Source: Scatophagus argus (Eukaryota; Chordata; Actinopteri; Scatophagidae). Taken from it: a DNA stretch of 64,000 nt. Below the pieces are notes generated by a model that did no database searches, was not told the DNA's origin, and worked only from the letters and a program-made list of their open reading frames with translations. The stretch spans positions 12,775,001 to 12,839,000 of the forward strand of contig NC_058498.1 in NCBI RefSeq assembly GCF_020382885.2. Direction: 5' to 3'. Both the position numbers and the translations under genes were made by a program. Within the stretch, counting starts at the first letter, position 1; the number at the start of each line of letters is the position of its first letter. Below, in pieces: positions 1-12,891 of this stretch.

Positions 1-1617
1 AAAGAAAGTCTATTCTGTCAGTCCTGTGGGGATGTTGGGGGAGGGCGGTGGGTGGTTGGGGGGGTATTTATTGCCAGATGTTTTTAAGGCTCCCTCAACC
101 CCAGAAATGTTGTATTTTGCAAGAAAACAAGACCCCAGAGTTTCATGGAGAAATAAGGTAAGGGATGGAAAGCAATAGGAAAGGCTGGAAAAAGCTTCAG
201 AGTTTCATGAAGCGGTTGCCTCAGTTAAAAATATGGGCAAGAAAGCAAGCAAAAGACAAAACAAAAGAAGACTGGGGGAAGGAAGATTTGGCTGAGCGGG
301 GAGGGTCATAATTGAAGAAAACAGACAATGAGCATTCATGGCTCTTTCACACAAGCACATACATAAAGGTAGAAAAAGGAATGAAGAAAGGCTGAGATGA
401 GTGAGGAGAGTGAAATTACAGGCCCAAAACTTTCCTTGACTTCGGTGGAGGTAACAGCAGGCAGAAAAGGAAGAGGGAGGAGGTGGAAGGGGAGGGTCAC
501 AGAGGGTTAAGTTTGGTGACAGAGACTATCTGAAGGTGCAAAGGTTCCTCCTCCCTGATAAGAGGAACTGAGGTGCACAGAAATTAAGTGCAGCCATCAA
601 TTCAGGTACTTTTTGTCATCTGCCACATCACTGTGCCACCCACATCCAACACCCTGCCATCACTTCCCACCACACACATACCTCAGGCTTCTGTTCAAAG
701 CTCGGGAGACGAACACCCACTGTCTGTCTGAGCTAAATGAATGAAGTCATCCACGTTAGGAGAACCTGAACGCTCACCAAGCACTGAAGTAATGAACTGT
801 CTGCACCGATAGGAAGAACACTCAGGACTGCATGGCCACATCAAAGACTTCCTGGTTTGATATATTGCTTCACACAGTATCTGTGTGGGTAGGGAGTGCA
901 TGGATAAAACCACCCTTCCACTCTGACTGTTTGGCTTCCATCTCCTGGCCCGTCAGATCCTGACTCAGTTGATTCTGGAGCTCCATGAAGGATACTTTTC
1001 CTACACATACCAAGTTAAGAGCTGACAGCAACAAGACAAGGAATGCAACTTAGCCTTATCAACCAGGTGAAGTGAGCAGATGGCAGATTTCATCAGTTCA
1101 TGCTCGCTTGACTAGGCTGGGACTGGTCAAGCGAGCATGAACTGATGAAGCTTTTTGGATGAGAGGTGAAACGTCTTCAAAGACAAATAACTAAGTCCAG
1201 TTGCGTTCGATTGAATTTCCTTGAGATAACCATGACCTGGATGAATGAGAATATTCACAGCCCACATGGCAGAGGAAAAGCTGCTGTTTAGTGTAGTAGG
1301 TCAAATGTACCGGTATGTTGATCTGCAAAATCAAGTGGATAAGTTTAAATATACACAATGTATGTTTTCTCTCCCAATAAGGAGTGCAAACTCTGGGTGG
1401 TTTGTTATCTGACTATCAAAAAAAAGTGAATGTAAAAAAAAAAAAATTCCAACTGTGCGCCGGTACATTGTTTAAGCAGTGTTTGGTTTTCTCAGTAAAA
1501 TACCAAGCGAGGACTCGTACCATATCCTCTATCATGTCCATCTAAACCGAGCTGAAAGGAAGACAGTGGAGAATCAAAACAAACTGTATCAACACAGAAA
1601 CCAGGATGAGTTCTCAC
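1..1617. other. Fibrillin intron (left edge)
   Basis: This is intron sequence downstream, in gene orientation, of the third EGF-like exon. I looked for the expected hybrid/TB-domain exon on the minus strand and did not see it. It contains G/A-rich stretches near 1-560, a poly-A run near 1435-1445 and the palindromic repeat described separately at 1091-1147. Confidence 0.6.
1091..1260. repeat. Interspersed repeat with 22-bp perfect inverted repeat
   Basis: Bases 1091-1112 and 1126-1147 are exact reverse complements, separated by 13 bases. The sequence to the right (ggatgagaggtgaaacgtct, then aagtccagttgc, to about 1260) resembles a very common dispersed fish sequence that I associate with the 3' ends of Penelope-like retroelements. 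The inverted repeat and its flanks are seen directly; the family name is from memory and tentative. Confidence 0.5.
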
Positions 1618-4600
1618 CTCTCTCGCACTGCGGGCCAGTGAAACCATAGACACAGGCACATCTGTTGGGTCCGATGCAGCGCCCACCGTTCTGGCAGCCA
1701 TTCTCGCACACAGCTACAGGAGACAGAGGAAAAGAGAGTGATTCACTGACAATTACTCACACATGCTCTCGCTCGCTGCTATTTCTTTCTTTCACAAACA
1801 CAGATCTTTCATAAAGCTTCATATGACTTCACCTTTTAATCACTTGCATCACCAACACATAAACACATCCTGTATCGTATCTCTGTATTATAAACATATG
1901 TGAGGATTTTCATTAATGACATCAGTTCTTAAGCCAATAACATCAGCTCCCGTCATGCTTCACTTTAAACTTTGATCTAACCCAAAAATTAACCCTAAGG
2001 CTAGCCCTAAAAAACTGCAGTACTTATCTAGTTGGCCATGTGTTTGGCAAAAGTTGTAAGTAAATAGTGTACTGGCCTTCCATTTGGCCATGCTGTAAGT
2101 CAAGGATGAACTAATACCAACAAAATGGCCAGATTCATAAAAAGTTATAATTGTTTTAAAAAGGGATAAACCTCAAACACAGATGATGTGTACTCACGAT
2201 GCCCAAAACAGAATATATGATAGACAGAAATATGAAGTAAAACTATAAAAGTGCAGATAATTTGCAGAAATTTCCACTTGATCCTCACAGGTACATATTC
2301 TGTCAGATGGCACAGTTCAGCTACACGAACACACACATTCACATTCAGGTGAGATGACTTTGCAGCAGCTTTCACTCACGTTGTCCACAGTGGCTGCCTG
2401 TGTAGCCCTTTGGGCAGGTGCATGAGTCCTCGGCACAGCTGCCTCCATTCATACACCTGACGTTACAGGTCTGAACTATGGGAGGAAAGAGAGAAACGGG
2501 GTGATGAGGTGGGACAAAAGACAAGTGTGAACTTCACATCCCCTGTTTTATCAAAGGCTGCAAAATAAATAAGAATGAGAACACTGAATATGTGCTGTGA
2601 GTCAATTACTACTTTATTCAAAAAGGCTTTAGTCAAAAGGTTTTACTATTATTATCAACCAAAACTGGACTTTTAAGAAATGAGCATTAAGCAACTGACT
2701 GGTTAGCCTGCCTCATTATATTATTATAAGAGTCGTTTCCAAGCACGTGACAGCTAAATTACCATGGTCATTATAACACATTAAGTGAGTTTTTTTCCAC
2801 TTCAGTTGGCTTCACACAATGCTGGTGTTTCTTTGGCAGCTTTAGATGAACAGACAAAGCTCAAAGACCCCCAGGCCATAAAACCATAGCTAATCAAGCA
2901 TACTGGGAGAAGGAAATAAGTTGAGCCAGCTGTATGCTCCAGTCAGTCAGGAATTTGCCGAGAGGAGAGGGAAACTGGGCGAGAAGGAGGAAAAGTAAGG
3001 TGTGATGGCAAACAAAAAAATCCAAACATGATGCATGAAAGAGCAAATGTATAAGAGTAAGAAGAAGGAGTAACTTTGAACAGTGGTGCTACAGGTACTG
3101 TGTTGTGAAGCAGGAAGCTCTTTACCAGACTGTGAGAGGGCCAGTCCGACAGTCTCAAACATGGAAGCAGCAGCTTTCACAAAGGAAAACAAATGATCTT
3201 CCTGGCAGACTTTCTCCTGAGCCAGCCTTTTACCAAACTCAAAAGGAGAGAAAAGACACCTACAGTGCCGGATGTTAGGAAGCTGAATCCCATTAACATT
3301 TCTTTGCATCTTCTTTCATCCTTGCCCAAGGATTTTATTGTCCTTCAGTCTCGCCTTATTTTTCATCCTTCCTCCACCTTTGCCTATTCCCTCAGTGCCT
3401 TTTCATGCTCTTCTGTCTATACCGTAATCACAAGTTCAACATTAATTTCCTCCCTCTCCTTCTCTCCATCTGCCTGTTTATATATTTTTCTCTCTTTCAG
3501 ATTTCTGGCATGCAGAGCTGTGGAGCACAGGGGAAATGACTGAGCTTCCCCATAGCAGAGTTTGTCTAATGAGACTTTCTGAGTTTGCACACTTGCCAGC
3601 AGGAGGCATTTCAGCCACTATAATCCACCCACTTATTCTGACTTGACACAAACACACTAAACATGACTTGTGTGAGTCATAATGAGTCAATATACTCTTA
3701 GGTAGCTTTTCATTGTGATCACCCATGCCTGCCTTACCAGTAGCTCACGCATGACCGGCTCCAAGCTCAAGAGTCGAAGCACAACAGTTCGAATCTTGGA
3801 TGCAGACCCCGTGTACTAATTTTTGGTAAATGTAAGGCATAGGTGTATTTCACTGGATTTGTCAGCAGAGCTTTCATTTCCATGTAGTTAATGCATCTTG
3901 AAGGAATTGCAGTTAACATTCTCCTGTGCAACACTTGGCAGACAAAGTGTACAGATTTGGCAGAAAATGCTTTTTGTCTGGATTGTGTCTCATGGCAACA
4001 TATGGCGATAAATTAAAGCAAATACTTTTGGATTCTGGGACAGGCTGGGTTTATAGGTCAGCGTACTAGCATGCTGTCACTCTCTGCCTTCTTCTTATGG
4101 GAGATGGGTCAGGTCTACCTCTCAGTTTTCAACCTCAATTTACATTGAACACGTGAGGTTAACGGCGTACAGTCGCTTTTTCTTCTCTCAAGGTCAACAA
4201 CTGGAGACGTTATGTGAAACATGAATAATGACTGCAGTGAGTAATTTCAGTTCTCCCTGCCATGGAACAAACTGCGGAGAGAACAGTTCCAGTGTGCTGC
4301 AATGGAGACTCCTTCAGTGAGTGCAACTTGGGTAAACTCTTCCATTTTTCAACCCCAAACACCACAAAAAGTGTTTCTAAAGAGGTCAATGAATTATGGA
4401 GAGATTTTATTGCAAGGGTTGGTAGGACAGGAGACGTTGTGTTAAGAGTCTCTCTATAGTCGCTGAACTCCTTGCCCTCAGGAACAGAGGAGGACGGGAC
4501 AGGTGGTGAAGAGAAGGAGGTGTGATGTGTTTTTTCTGTAACAGGAACTTGATGAGGAGGAGAAGGAGAAGGAAGCAAACAAGCACATTTGGAGACAGGA

Positions 4601-7600
4601 GGAGATGATCTCACTGGTTAACTTTGCCTCCCCCCCTCCGACACACACCATGGCACTTTATTCCCCTGCAGGTGGAGAGAGATGGTTTGCCCCAGTGACC
4701 CGTGCCTGGAAAGCTGCACGTGTAGAGCAACAGGATGGGGGGATATACACGAGCGTGTGTGTGTGTGAGAGAGAGAGAGAGAGTCTTCCAGACATTGTGC
4801 AAAAGAAGTTGGGTGTAGCTTTGCAGCACCACAATGCACCTCTGTATTCTGGTAGTGTCGTCGGTGAGCTGCTCACATCTGGGTGTTTTTTACGAGAGGC
4901 TGCGAAACACAGGAAGTCCAGGCTTGTGTGTTGAGTGTGTGTGCATGCGGGCACATGTGTGTCTGATGGAAAACTGAGGAGCTTTATAGCTGTGTTTTGT
5001 CCTGATTTACACACACACACACACCCCAGGGACCAGTGACAAGACGACCTCAGTTTCAGCATGGATGGGAGATGTATTGAAAGCTGCAGGAGATGCTGTC
5101 AAAGCAGCTGGAGAGTCAAAGACAAAGATTTCTTTCCATTCTAGGAAAAATCACAGTCTTCCACCTAGTCTTCAATGAGTCCTTTACCATCATACTTTTG
5201 GGTAAATTAGAGCAATTTATTTTCTGATATACCTCATACCTCACAGGATAGGACACTGATTTGCAGTCAGGATGGACTACGTGGAGGTAACATGGCTTCA
5301 AATTGAAGAAGGCCTCTTTCTGTTTCCCAGTAATCACTAGTGAGCCCACTCAATAGCCAATGGAAGCTTGTCAGTCTAAAGACAGCTGTTTCCCAGCATT
5401 AGTGCGAGAACGTCTGTGGTAATGATTTTGTAATTATGGTTATGGGAAGCAAAGGTTATAAAGATGGCCTTATACGGTCCTGAGCACAGCTGCTCTGCCC
5501 TAAGCTGTCAGTGGGTTTATTACAAGGGTGACTAACAGTGTGAACCTTTGTCGTCTGGGAACTGGCATGTCACAACTCCAGGTTATCAGTAAATGTGACT
5601 CAGTTACAAAGCCATCCTGGCTGGGCAAAGATTTTACTTTTCTAATTCTGGAAATGTGAACACTCTAAAGTTCTGCCAGGCGATTCACAGAAGCGCATGC
5701 TTGTATTGTTCACTGGCAAACAGCAGCGATTCCAGGAAGAATCATCCAAAAAAAAAAAAAAACCAAAATCATAGATAACCATCTGGTGGACACAATAATA
5801 ATCACAAACATGTGGACTACATGTTAAAAAAACACAAATGTGTTGCTGATTTATCTAAGCCTCTGCATTCCACATGCAAGACGTAAGACATAAAGATGCT
5901 ATCTATAAACCAGCGAACCAGGGTGCTAGAATCAGACTGTATAATTAAGGCAGAGGAAATTAGCATTTCCAAGTGGATTTCCATAGAGCTACAATTTGTT
6001 TCCAACTGCATTGAATTATCCCGTTAAATTGTGGACTCTCTCCAAAAGCTGGATATGGGAGTTTGCACACTTGGGAAGACAAGATCTATGATGAGGAGTT
6101 TTTGCCCTCCCTTGGCATAGCCAGAGGCCTCTGAGACAGATAATGTTGTGAAAATAGTTTTCAGTTCAGTAATATGTTCAAACCACATCCCAATCAGTGA
6201 GTAGGGTTCTCTGGGAATTCAAATAAAAACAAAGTTTTATAACCATTATCAACTGGAGGAAGACAACTGGAAACATCTAACCCAAATACACCAAAGATTT
6301 AGAGACAGCAGATTTTGGGAATAGCAACACAGAGGTCACTGAGGAAATCAGCAGTAACTTTTTACAGTTTAGCAGAATTATACATTCAAGTTTGAGACCA
6401 ATCAAGTATTAGGAAATTGGGGAATAAGGTGACCTCCACAGTTACTCAGGGACATTGAACAGCATGCCACATCCATTGATGGTGTACGTTTATCTCAGGT
6501 CACAAAGCTTTGACCTCTGGTCTTAATGAAAGCTCTCTGAGAGGCCAGTGGAAGGTCATTCACAGTGACACACTCTTCACAGTGCACTAAAACATATTTC
6601 CCATTTGCTAATCATAGACCAATAAAGCTGTCTCTGATTATTCAGATCAAACTGTATCTCAGTAGTTTTCTTTCCTCCTTCCTTCCACAGCCTGTAAACC
6701 TGTGCAATAGCCACCATAAATCCCTGCTGAGGAAAGCTGAGAATCACAGAATCTAACAATCACTTTGCTGCAGCTCTGCAAAGCTCTCACTCTAATTTAT
6801 CACTTTGCGTTCTCGTGCAATTCCTGCCCCTAAGGAACATGACTTCATAGGTCTCGCCAAAGCACTGACTCTGCAGGAGATCTGTGTGTATCCTGCCATG
6901 CAGGTCAGGGACTGTTTTTCTCCACCCCACCCTCAATGCCCTTCCTCTAAGGGTCATCCCTACTTATGGCTGGAACAGATCCTGTTTTACCCTTCTGGGT
7001 CACAGCCAACTGACGCTCACTGTGTGCGTTTGTGTGTGCCAGTATGTTTTTTTTTGTGTGTAAAAGTATGAGGGTCTACATATGAGAGTATATATCTGTG
7101 TGCAGTCGTGTGAGTGAAAATGTGTGTGTTAGTAGGTTGAATGGAATGTGAGCATGTGTAAAGGGTCTGGCAGGGCCAGGCGTGACTGACGAGCTGACTT
7201 TGGCCAACTAAAGCAGTGGAGCTGAACATATTGCACGCTACTTAATACTCGCATACTTTGTACACTCCCAAAGTGCTGCGGAACAACAGTTTCTGCATGT
7301 TAGGCACACGGTAACTTCATATTTAAACCCTGCACACACTGCACTAATCTCACTAAGACAAACGTGATTTCACACAGCGTGCATGTGCAGTAAAACACCT
7401 CGCTCCACTCCAAACACACACACACACACACACACACACATCCTGAGTGGTCTGTAACTAAGCCCAGCAGACTGAGCCGGGGCAGCCAGACTCTCCACTT
7501 TAATCTTGACAAACCCTGTGACCTGCAGAGCAGGCTTGGGACTCTATACACGACTATTAGACTGGCTACAGTATGGATCTAAATCCCATGGTAACTGGAT

Positions 7601-10600
7601 GAGCAATTGGAATCGAAACTGCTCAGTGTAACAAGCAATATCATTTCATCAGTACTTAGGACCGGTTTGGTAGATCCCAAAGCAAAGCAAAATCAGGCTT
7701 AAAGTCATTTCATAGAATAACAGGAATGTGCTATTTCTATACTTGACCATCCATAGTAACAATAGTCAATTGGATTATTCGGACAGTCCTTGTGTACAGT
7801 ATAAGAAACGGAAAAAGTTGACCTGCTGGCCAAATGCTCTCTCACAAAAGCCTTCAATCTGGGAATGCAGTTGAAGGAAAGCCTAGTGCTGCTGCTTGAT
7901 TTGTCTGCAGGATTAAAAAACTAAACTTACATTTATGGAGTCTTGTGCTTTGGAATTTATAGTATCTGTAATTGAATTCCCAAGGCTGTTGGATATCTGC
8001 TGCAACTCAATAGTTTTTAGGGGGGGGAAACATGCCAATTAACTTTCTGGTCTGGTAGAAAGTAAGTGGAGAATATTGATACCACTTTCATATCGGTCCA
8101 GTAAAGATAAAGCTATAGAACTACTGCCAGCAGCCAGTTAGCTTAGCTTAGTACAAAGACTTGAAACAGGGGGGCAACTAGCGTCCCTCTGCACAAAGGA
8201 CCTTCAGAGCTCATTAATCAACACATTACAGCTCAGGGTTAATCCATACAAAAGATGAAGTATAAAATCTATAAACTACACTGCCATTTTATTGGGGTTT
8301 ATGTGCTTTGAAAGTTACAGCTGCCAATCATAAAGAGGTTCAGGCAGGCACCTTTGCAATATTCGGACAGAACCAGACAAACCTGAGCTAAAAGACTGCT
8401 AGCTGTAGGCTTATATTTAACCAACAGATATGAAAGTGTCATTGAAACTCTAATCAAACTCTCGACAAAAAGCAAATTTCTCAAGCATTCGTAATATCAT
8501 CAGAGGTTGAGCTTTATCCTACTAAGACTCAAATGCTTGAAAATATTAAGTGTGCCATTACAAAAGACATAGAACAGCAGCCAATACAATCTTAGAAGGT
8601 GGACCTGGGCACTGGCATTTTGCTTGAAAAAAGTACTTGTTTAACAGCACCTATCCTGAGGCAGTGAGGTGACTTAACGTCCAATCATCAGTTCAGTCCA
8701 TGAATTCAACTTAACGTGTGCCCCTCAGCAGGTTTCTTAATGCAGCAGTCACTTTTGTTTTATTATGTCTGCTTGAGTATCGATATTTGATCTGCTTATG
8801 TTGATTTGTGTATTCCGTTGATGCTGTGTTGTGAACCTTAAGCACACCATGACCATGACAAAGCTTCATTTACTGTATGTATGTATGTATGTTACTGACC
8901 TCCTCCTCCTGACCCACAGCTGGGAGAGAGCTGGCCACTTGAACAGGTACACATGTTGGGTCTGGAACAGAAGCCATCGCCACATGAATTCCTGCAAATT
9001 GCTGGGAAGAGGAAGAAGAAGGGGAGAAGAGGGTGAATTTAATTGGTTTATTTATTTATTTTTAATGTCATCAGCCATACATGATGAAACGAACAGAAAC
9101 AGAATCATCCCACGCCTATTTGTTATCGCCGCCATTGGGCTTTTCAGGATATAAGGATGAAGGAACTTACGAACAATGCACTGGTTCCCTCCTGGCAGAG
9201 TCTTCCAGCCTGGACAGCAGTATGAGTGGAAACGGGATCCACACACATTTGGCCTTACAGATGCAAGAAAGAATAAACAAACAAATTTACTACTCATCCA
9301 GATCTCCTAAACATATTTTAGTAAAACCCCTAAACAAATACACAAAGTTATTTTCTGAGCTGCCCGAGACCTGCACGGCCTTTTCCTTCAAAATAAACAA
9401 AACATACTTTGATACAAAGCCTCCTCCAGTGATGGATGAAGGCATTTTGAAAGAGGGGAGGAGGGGAAGGAAATGTGAGGGGGCCTACAGCACGAGGAAT
9501 AGCATTTTGTTTTCATTCAAGGCTGAATTTAAACTTGGATGGACAGGATGTATAAAGTCCTCCTTTCTTCCAAATTCCATGCCTGCTGTCTTCTTCTCTG
9601 TGGCAAATATTCAACACTCACCCACCACCACCAACACACGCACACAATCATGTTACCATCACTTATGGGGACTAACCCTTACATAGATTTACATTCATTT
9701 CCTGGAGGCTTAACCACCCCCTAACCATAACAATAAACATTACTTGCCTGAGCCTACCCCTTACTTTAACCTAACCCTAACCTCAGCCTAACCCTAAAGC
9801 AACTCTTAACCCTAATATTTAATGTTTGATGTTGTGGGGACTTGCATTTTGTCCCCATAAGTGAGGCTCATAACTACAGGAATACACGTCCACACACACA
9901 CACACACACAAAAACACATATATACTTGCAGTGACCTTTGACCCTGTCTGACAGATGTAAGAGTCATCACATCTTGTGGAAGCCTTGATTGGTCTGACAG
10001 GTTAGCCACAAAGTTTTCGTCTGAGGAGATGGCTTAACCACATCTAGAGATGACTGGGCTCTGCTCACACACGCTCAAACACACACATAAGTATGCAGGG
10101 GCACTTCGGTCTGCAGCTGCAAGCTACAAGCTAATGCATAGAACACTTCAGTTTTTAATCTTCCATGAATAATTGCACACCTATTTATAACTCAGTTTAT
10201 TTAGAAAGTGAGTAAAAACCCCGATGTGCATCAATCACAAAACCCAAATACAATAAAGAAGTGTGTGTGACTCAAGTGAAATAGGCAAAGATGTTGTATA
10301 AAGCTGTTTAACAAGCTGAAGGGATTCCAGCAATGTGGTGGTACTAATGATATCCTTGGTGACCTTTTAAAGCATATAATGACGGGTATATCTGTGGTCA
10401 TGTGTGTTGGCGGTTAGTTGCCTGCATTTGCTGATGGCATGACTAAGAATTGAGGGACCACAGCTCGGTAAATTGGGATAAATCCTGACCCAGATGCTCA
10501 TGGTAAAGTAATTTGCCTCAGGAATCACCCCTCTTTCTGCCCCCAGGACATGATTTATGACTGTTTGAAATAACGCTAGATTTCTCAGTGGCGGTGACCA

Positions 10601-12834
10601 ACGACTAGCAAAATTAGACAACAACTCATCGAGCCAAGGATACACCAGGGATTTTGTCCAACAGTGAGACACAGATTTAAAGAAGATGTCCCGAGTACAA
10701 CATGATGTAATTCAGCTGTTTCATAGACTTTTCCTTGCATTTTAAATGCCCTCATCTTTCAAACTGAATTTATAATTTGTAATTTATAATGCATGCTTTC
10801 TGTCAAATTGTCAGAGTCCGGTGATATCACTATGACATCATTGTAGAACACCCTCCAGAGCCGCACAGGACATTTTTATAGCTGTTTTCATAGGCTGAGT
10901 GGTACACCTCATGTCAAGTAAACTGACCTATATGTATAAAACTGGTGGGGTGCACCTTTACATTTAATTTGCTTTACTTTGGGGGCACACCATTCCACAA
11001 CTTTTGCTCAGTTGATATAAAACCTTGCTGCCATATTACGAGGTTTTAGCTTTAGCTTTACGTACAGAAATAGCAAGCCGTCGTACCTTGAAATCTCACA
11101 GTTTCCTTGTAAGAAGAACAGGTTTTAGTCAAATAAGCAGTCTAAATCAGTATATTAAAAGACCGGAGCTAAAGCTGGAAATTAAATGTCAGCTCTGACG
11201 AACCTCTCAAGTTCCTCCTGCGTAAAACAGTACTCTGGTAGATGGAGAGCAGAGCACACCTCCAAACCCATTACCAGATGGCATAGGGAGACAGACAAAC
11301 AGGTGGTCAGGCAGAAGAGAGATATTTATGTAGGCAGAATTAGTAGTCAGACAAAGACGGAAGATAAAAATAAAACAGGGAGAGAATGAAAAAAACAAGA
11401 GCAGTGGATTCTTTGCTAGATTTGTGAAAGGTGAGGTCTGGTTTTAGAGAAAAAGTGTGAAGAGGGTGAGAGGAATGGTGGGAAAGGAACAGGGGGACCA
11501 GTGGGAGGGAAAACAAAACAAGTTTATGTTGAGAAGAGGAGGAAGCAGGAGGAGGAGTGGGAGTTGAAAAAGAGATATGGAAACAAAAGAGAAAGCAGTA
11601 TAAGCAAGAAGAGGCCAGAGACTTGGTGGGGGTTGAATTTCCAGGGCAAACACACAAACCAAAGAGAGCTTCGACAAAACTTCAGAAATGCACAGAGCAA
11701 GACATCAACATTCCAGCACTTAATAAGCAGTCAACCCAACTTCTTCCCTGATCTATTTCTCCACAAAGCGTTGAAGATTTTCCACTGTTACAGACCTTGG
11801 AGATGTCAATATATGAAGGATTATATGGATCTGACCCTGAGGTGCTCTGGTTTGTTATTCTTCCTCTCTCTCTCAGTCTTTCCTACAGGTCAATGCCTGC
11901 TCTCCTATCACAGAGAGGAGGCTTTAGAGGATGAACTGAAGTAAAACAGAATGAAAGACAGCCATAAAAAAAGGAGTTTTGGCCCCAGGGGTTTTCCTCA
12001 ATATTGAAACGTCCTACTGTTCTCAGGGCTCAATCTAAAGGAGATTAACTCTTTGAAGTTGCCTCCCGGGCCGTGGATAGCTCGTTAACTGCCATTAATA
12101 GTAATAAAAGGAAAATGGCTGCCACCTAATTGGGGAGGAAATATGAAGAATGTTGGAAAGACGAATACTTTAGTCAAGAGTTCAAAGTCTAAGGGGCAGA
12201 TTCATATTCATTTTCAGACATGAACTTAGTCATCGTATGCAGTCTTAAACTCTGAAAAAACAAAACAACAAATCCATTGATAGAAAATTTGCCAAAAATA
12301 AACTAGATTGATAATTAAGTAATCATTATAGTCATTCTTTTAAGTAAATGAGCCAAATATACTCTGAGCTTTCAAAATATGAGAATTCCCTGTAGCTTTT
12401 CTTTGTCATATAAGGATTGGATTGGATTGAAAACAAGCAACATAAATAAGTGATCTTGCCCTCTCTTTCACTATTGTGTTATTTTCTTGACAAAGAAATA
12501 AATGGACTAATTGTGACAAATTAACAGCAGATAAATTGATTCTGATAATATTGATGGTTAGGAGCTCTGGCTGATTTTCCTCTGCTGTTAAGCACTGCGT
12601 TTTAAACAAAGAGTAAGAGTTATAAAATTAGAAACTGCAAAATCAACAAGTTATACAACTGCAGCCTGAGGGTCCTCTTCTCCTGCAGGAATCCACAGGG
12701 TGAAAGGTTAAGGCAGTTCAGAGCAGCACAGAAGGGCAGCAGCGGACAGGCATGGAAAATGACTACAGACGGTATGTTTCCATAAAGACACAGACCAGAA
12801 GTTCACAGTTGCTAGGGCCCCAGGTCAGGTGTCT

Positions 12835-12891
<57 letters not shown>

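Larger units (their letters stand above)
2476..8899. other. Large fibrillin intron (6.4 kb) between EGF-like exons 1 and 2
   Basis: No exon is visible on either strand. It holds a (CA)n tract at about 7413-7441, a short GT/GA tract near 4755-4785, a tRNA-like stretch near 3735-3815 and a dispersed repeat at about 8070-8312, each noted separately. The short ORFs here have low-complexity or splice-like composition and no recognisable domain. Confidence 0.6.

Noticed and set aside
3735-3815. Functional tRNA gene
   Set aside because: Box-like words are present but the arms do not pair into a cloverleaf by eye; kept only as a possible SINE remnant.
4210-5062. Several overlapping open frames of 109-134 codons
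   Set aside because: Translations are dominated by Ser/Pro and by His-Thr runs from CA repeats; all lie inside a fibrillin intron.
9081-9686. A 201-codon plus-strand open frame
   Set aside because: It runs antisense across a clear fibrillin exon (9171-9253) and into the inverted-repeat element, and its translation shows no domain.
9745-9815. True interstitial telomere
   Set aside because: The CTAACC units are irregular and enclosed by the inverted repeats of a small element, so a transposon interior explains them better.
11501-11944. A 147-codon plus-strand open frame
   Set aside because: The composition is driven by purine-rich sequence (Lys/Glu/Arg-rich), with no homology signal and no splice context; it lies in a fibrillin intron.
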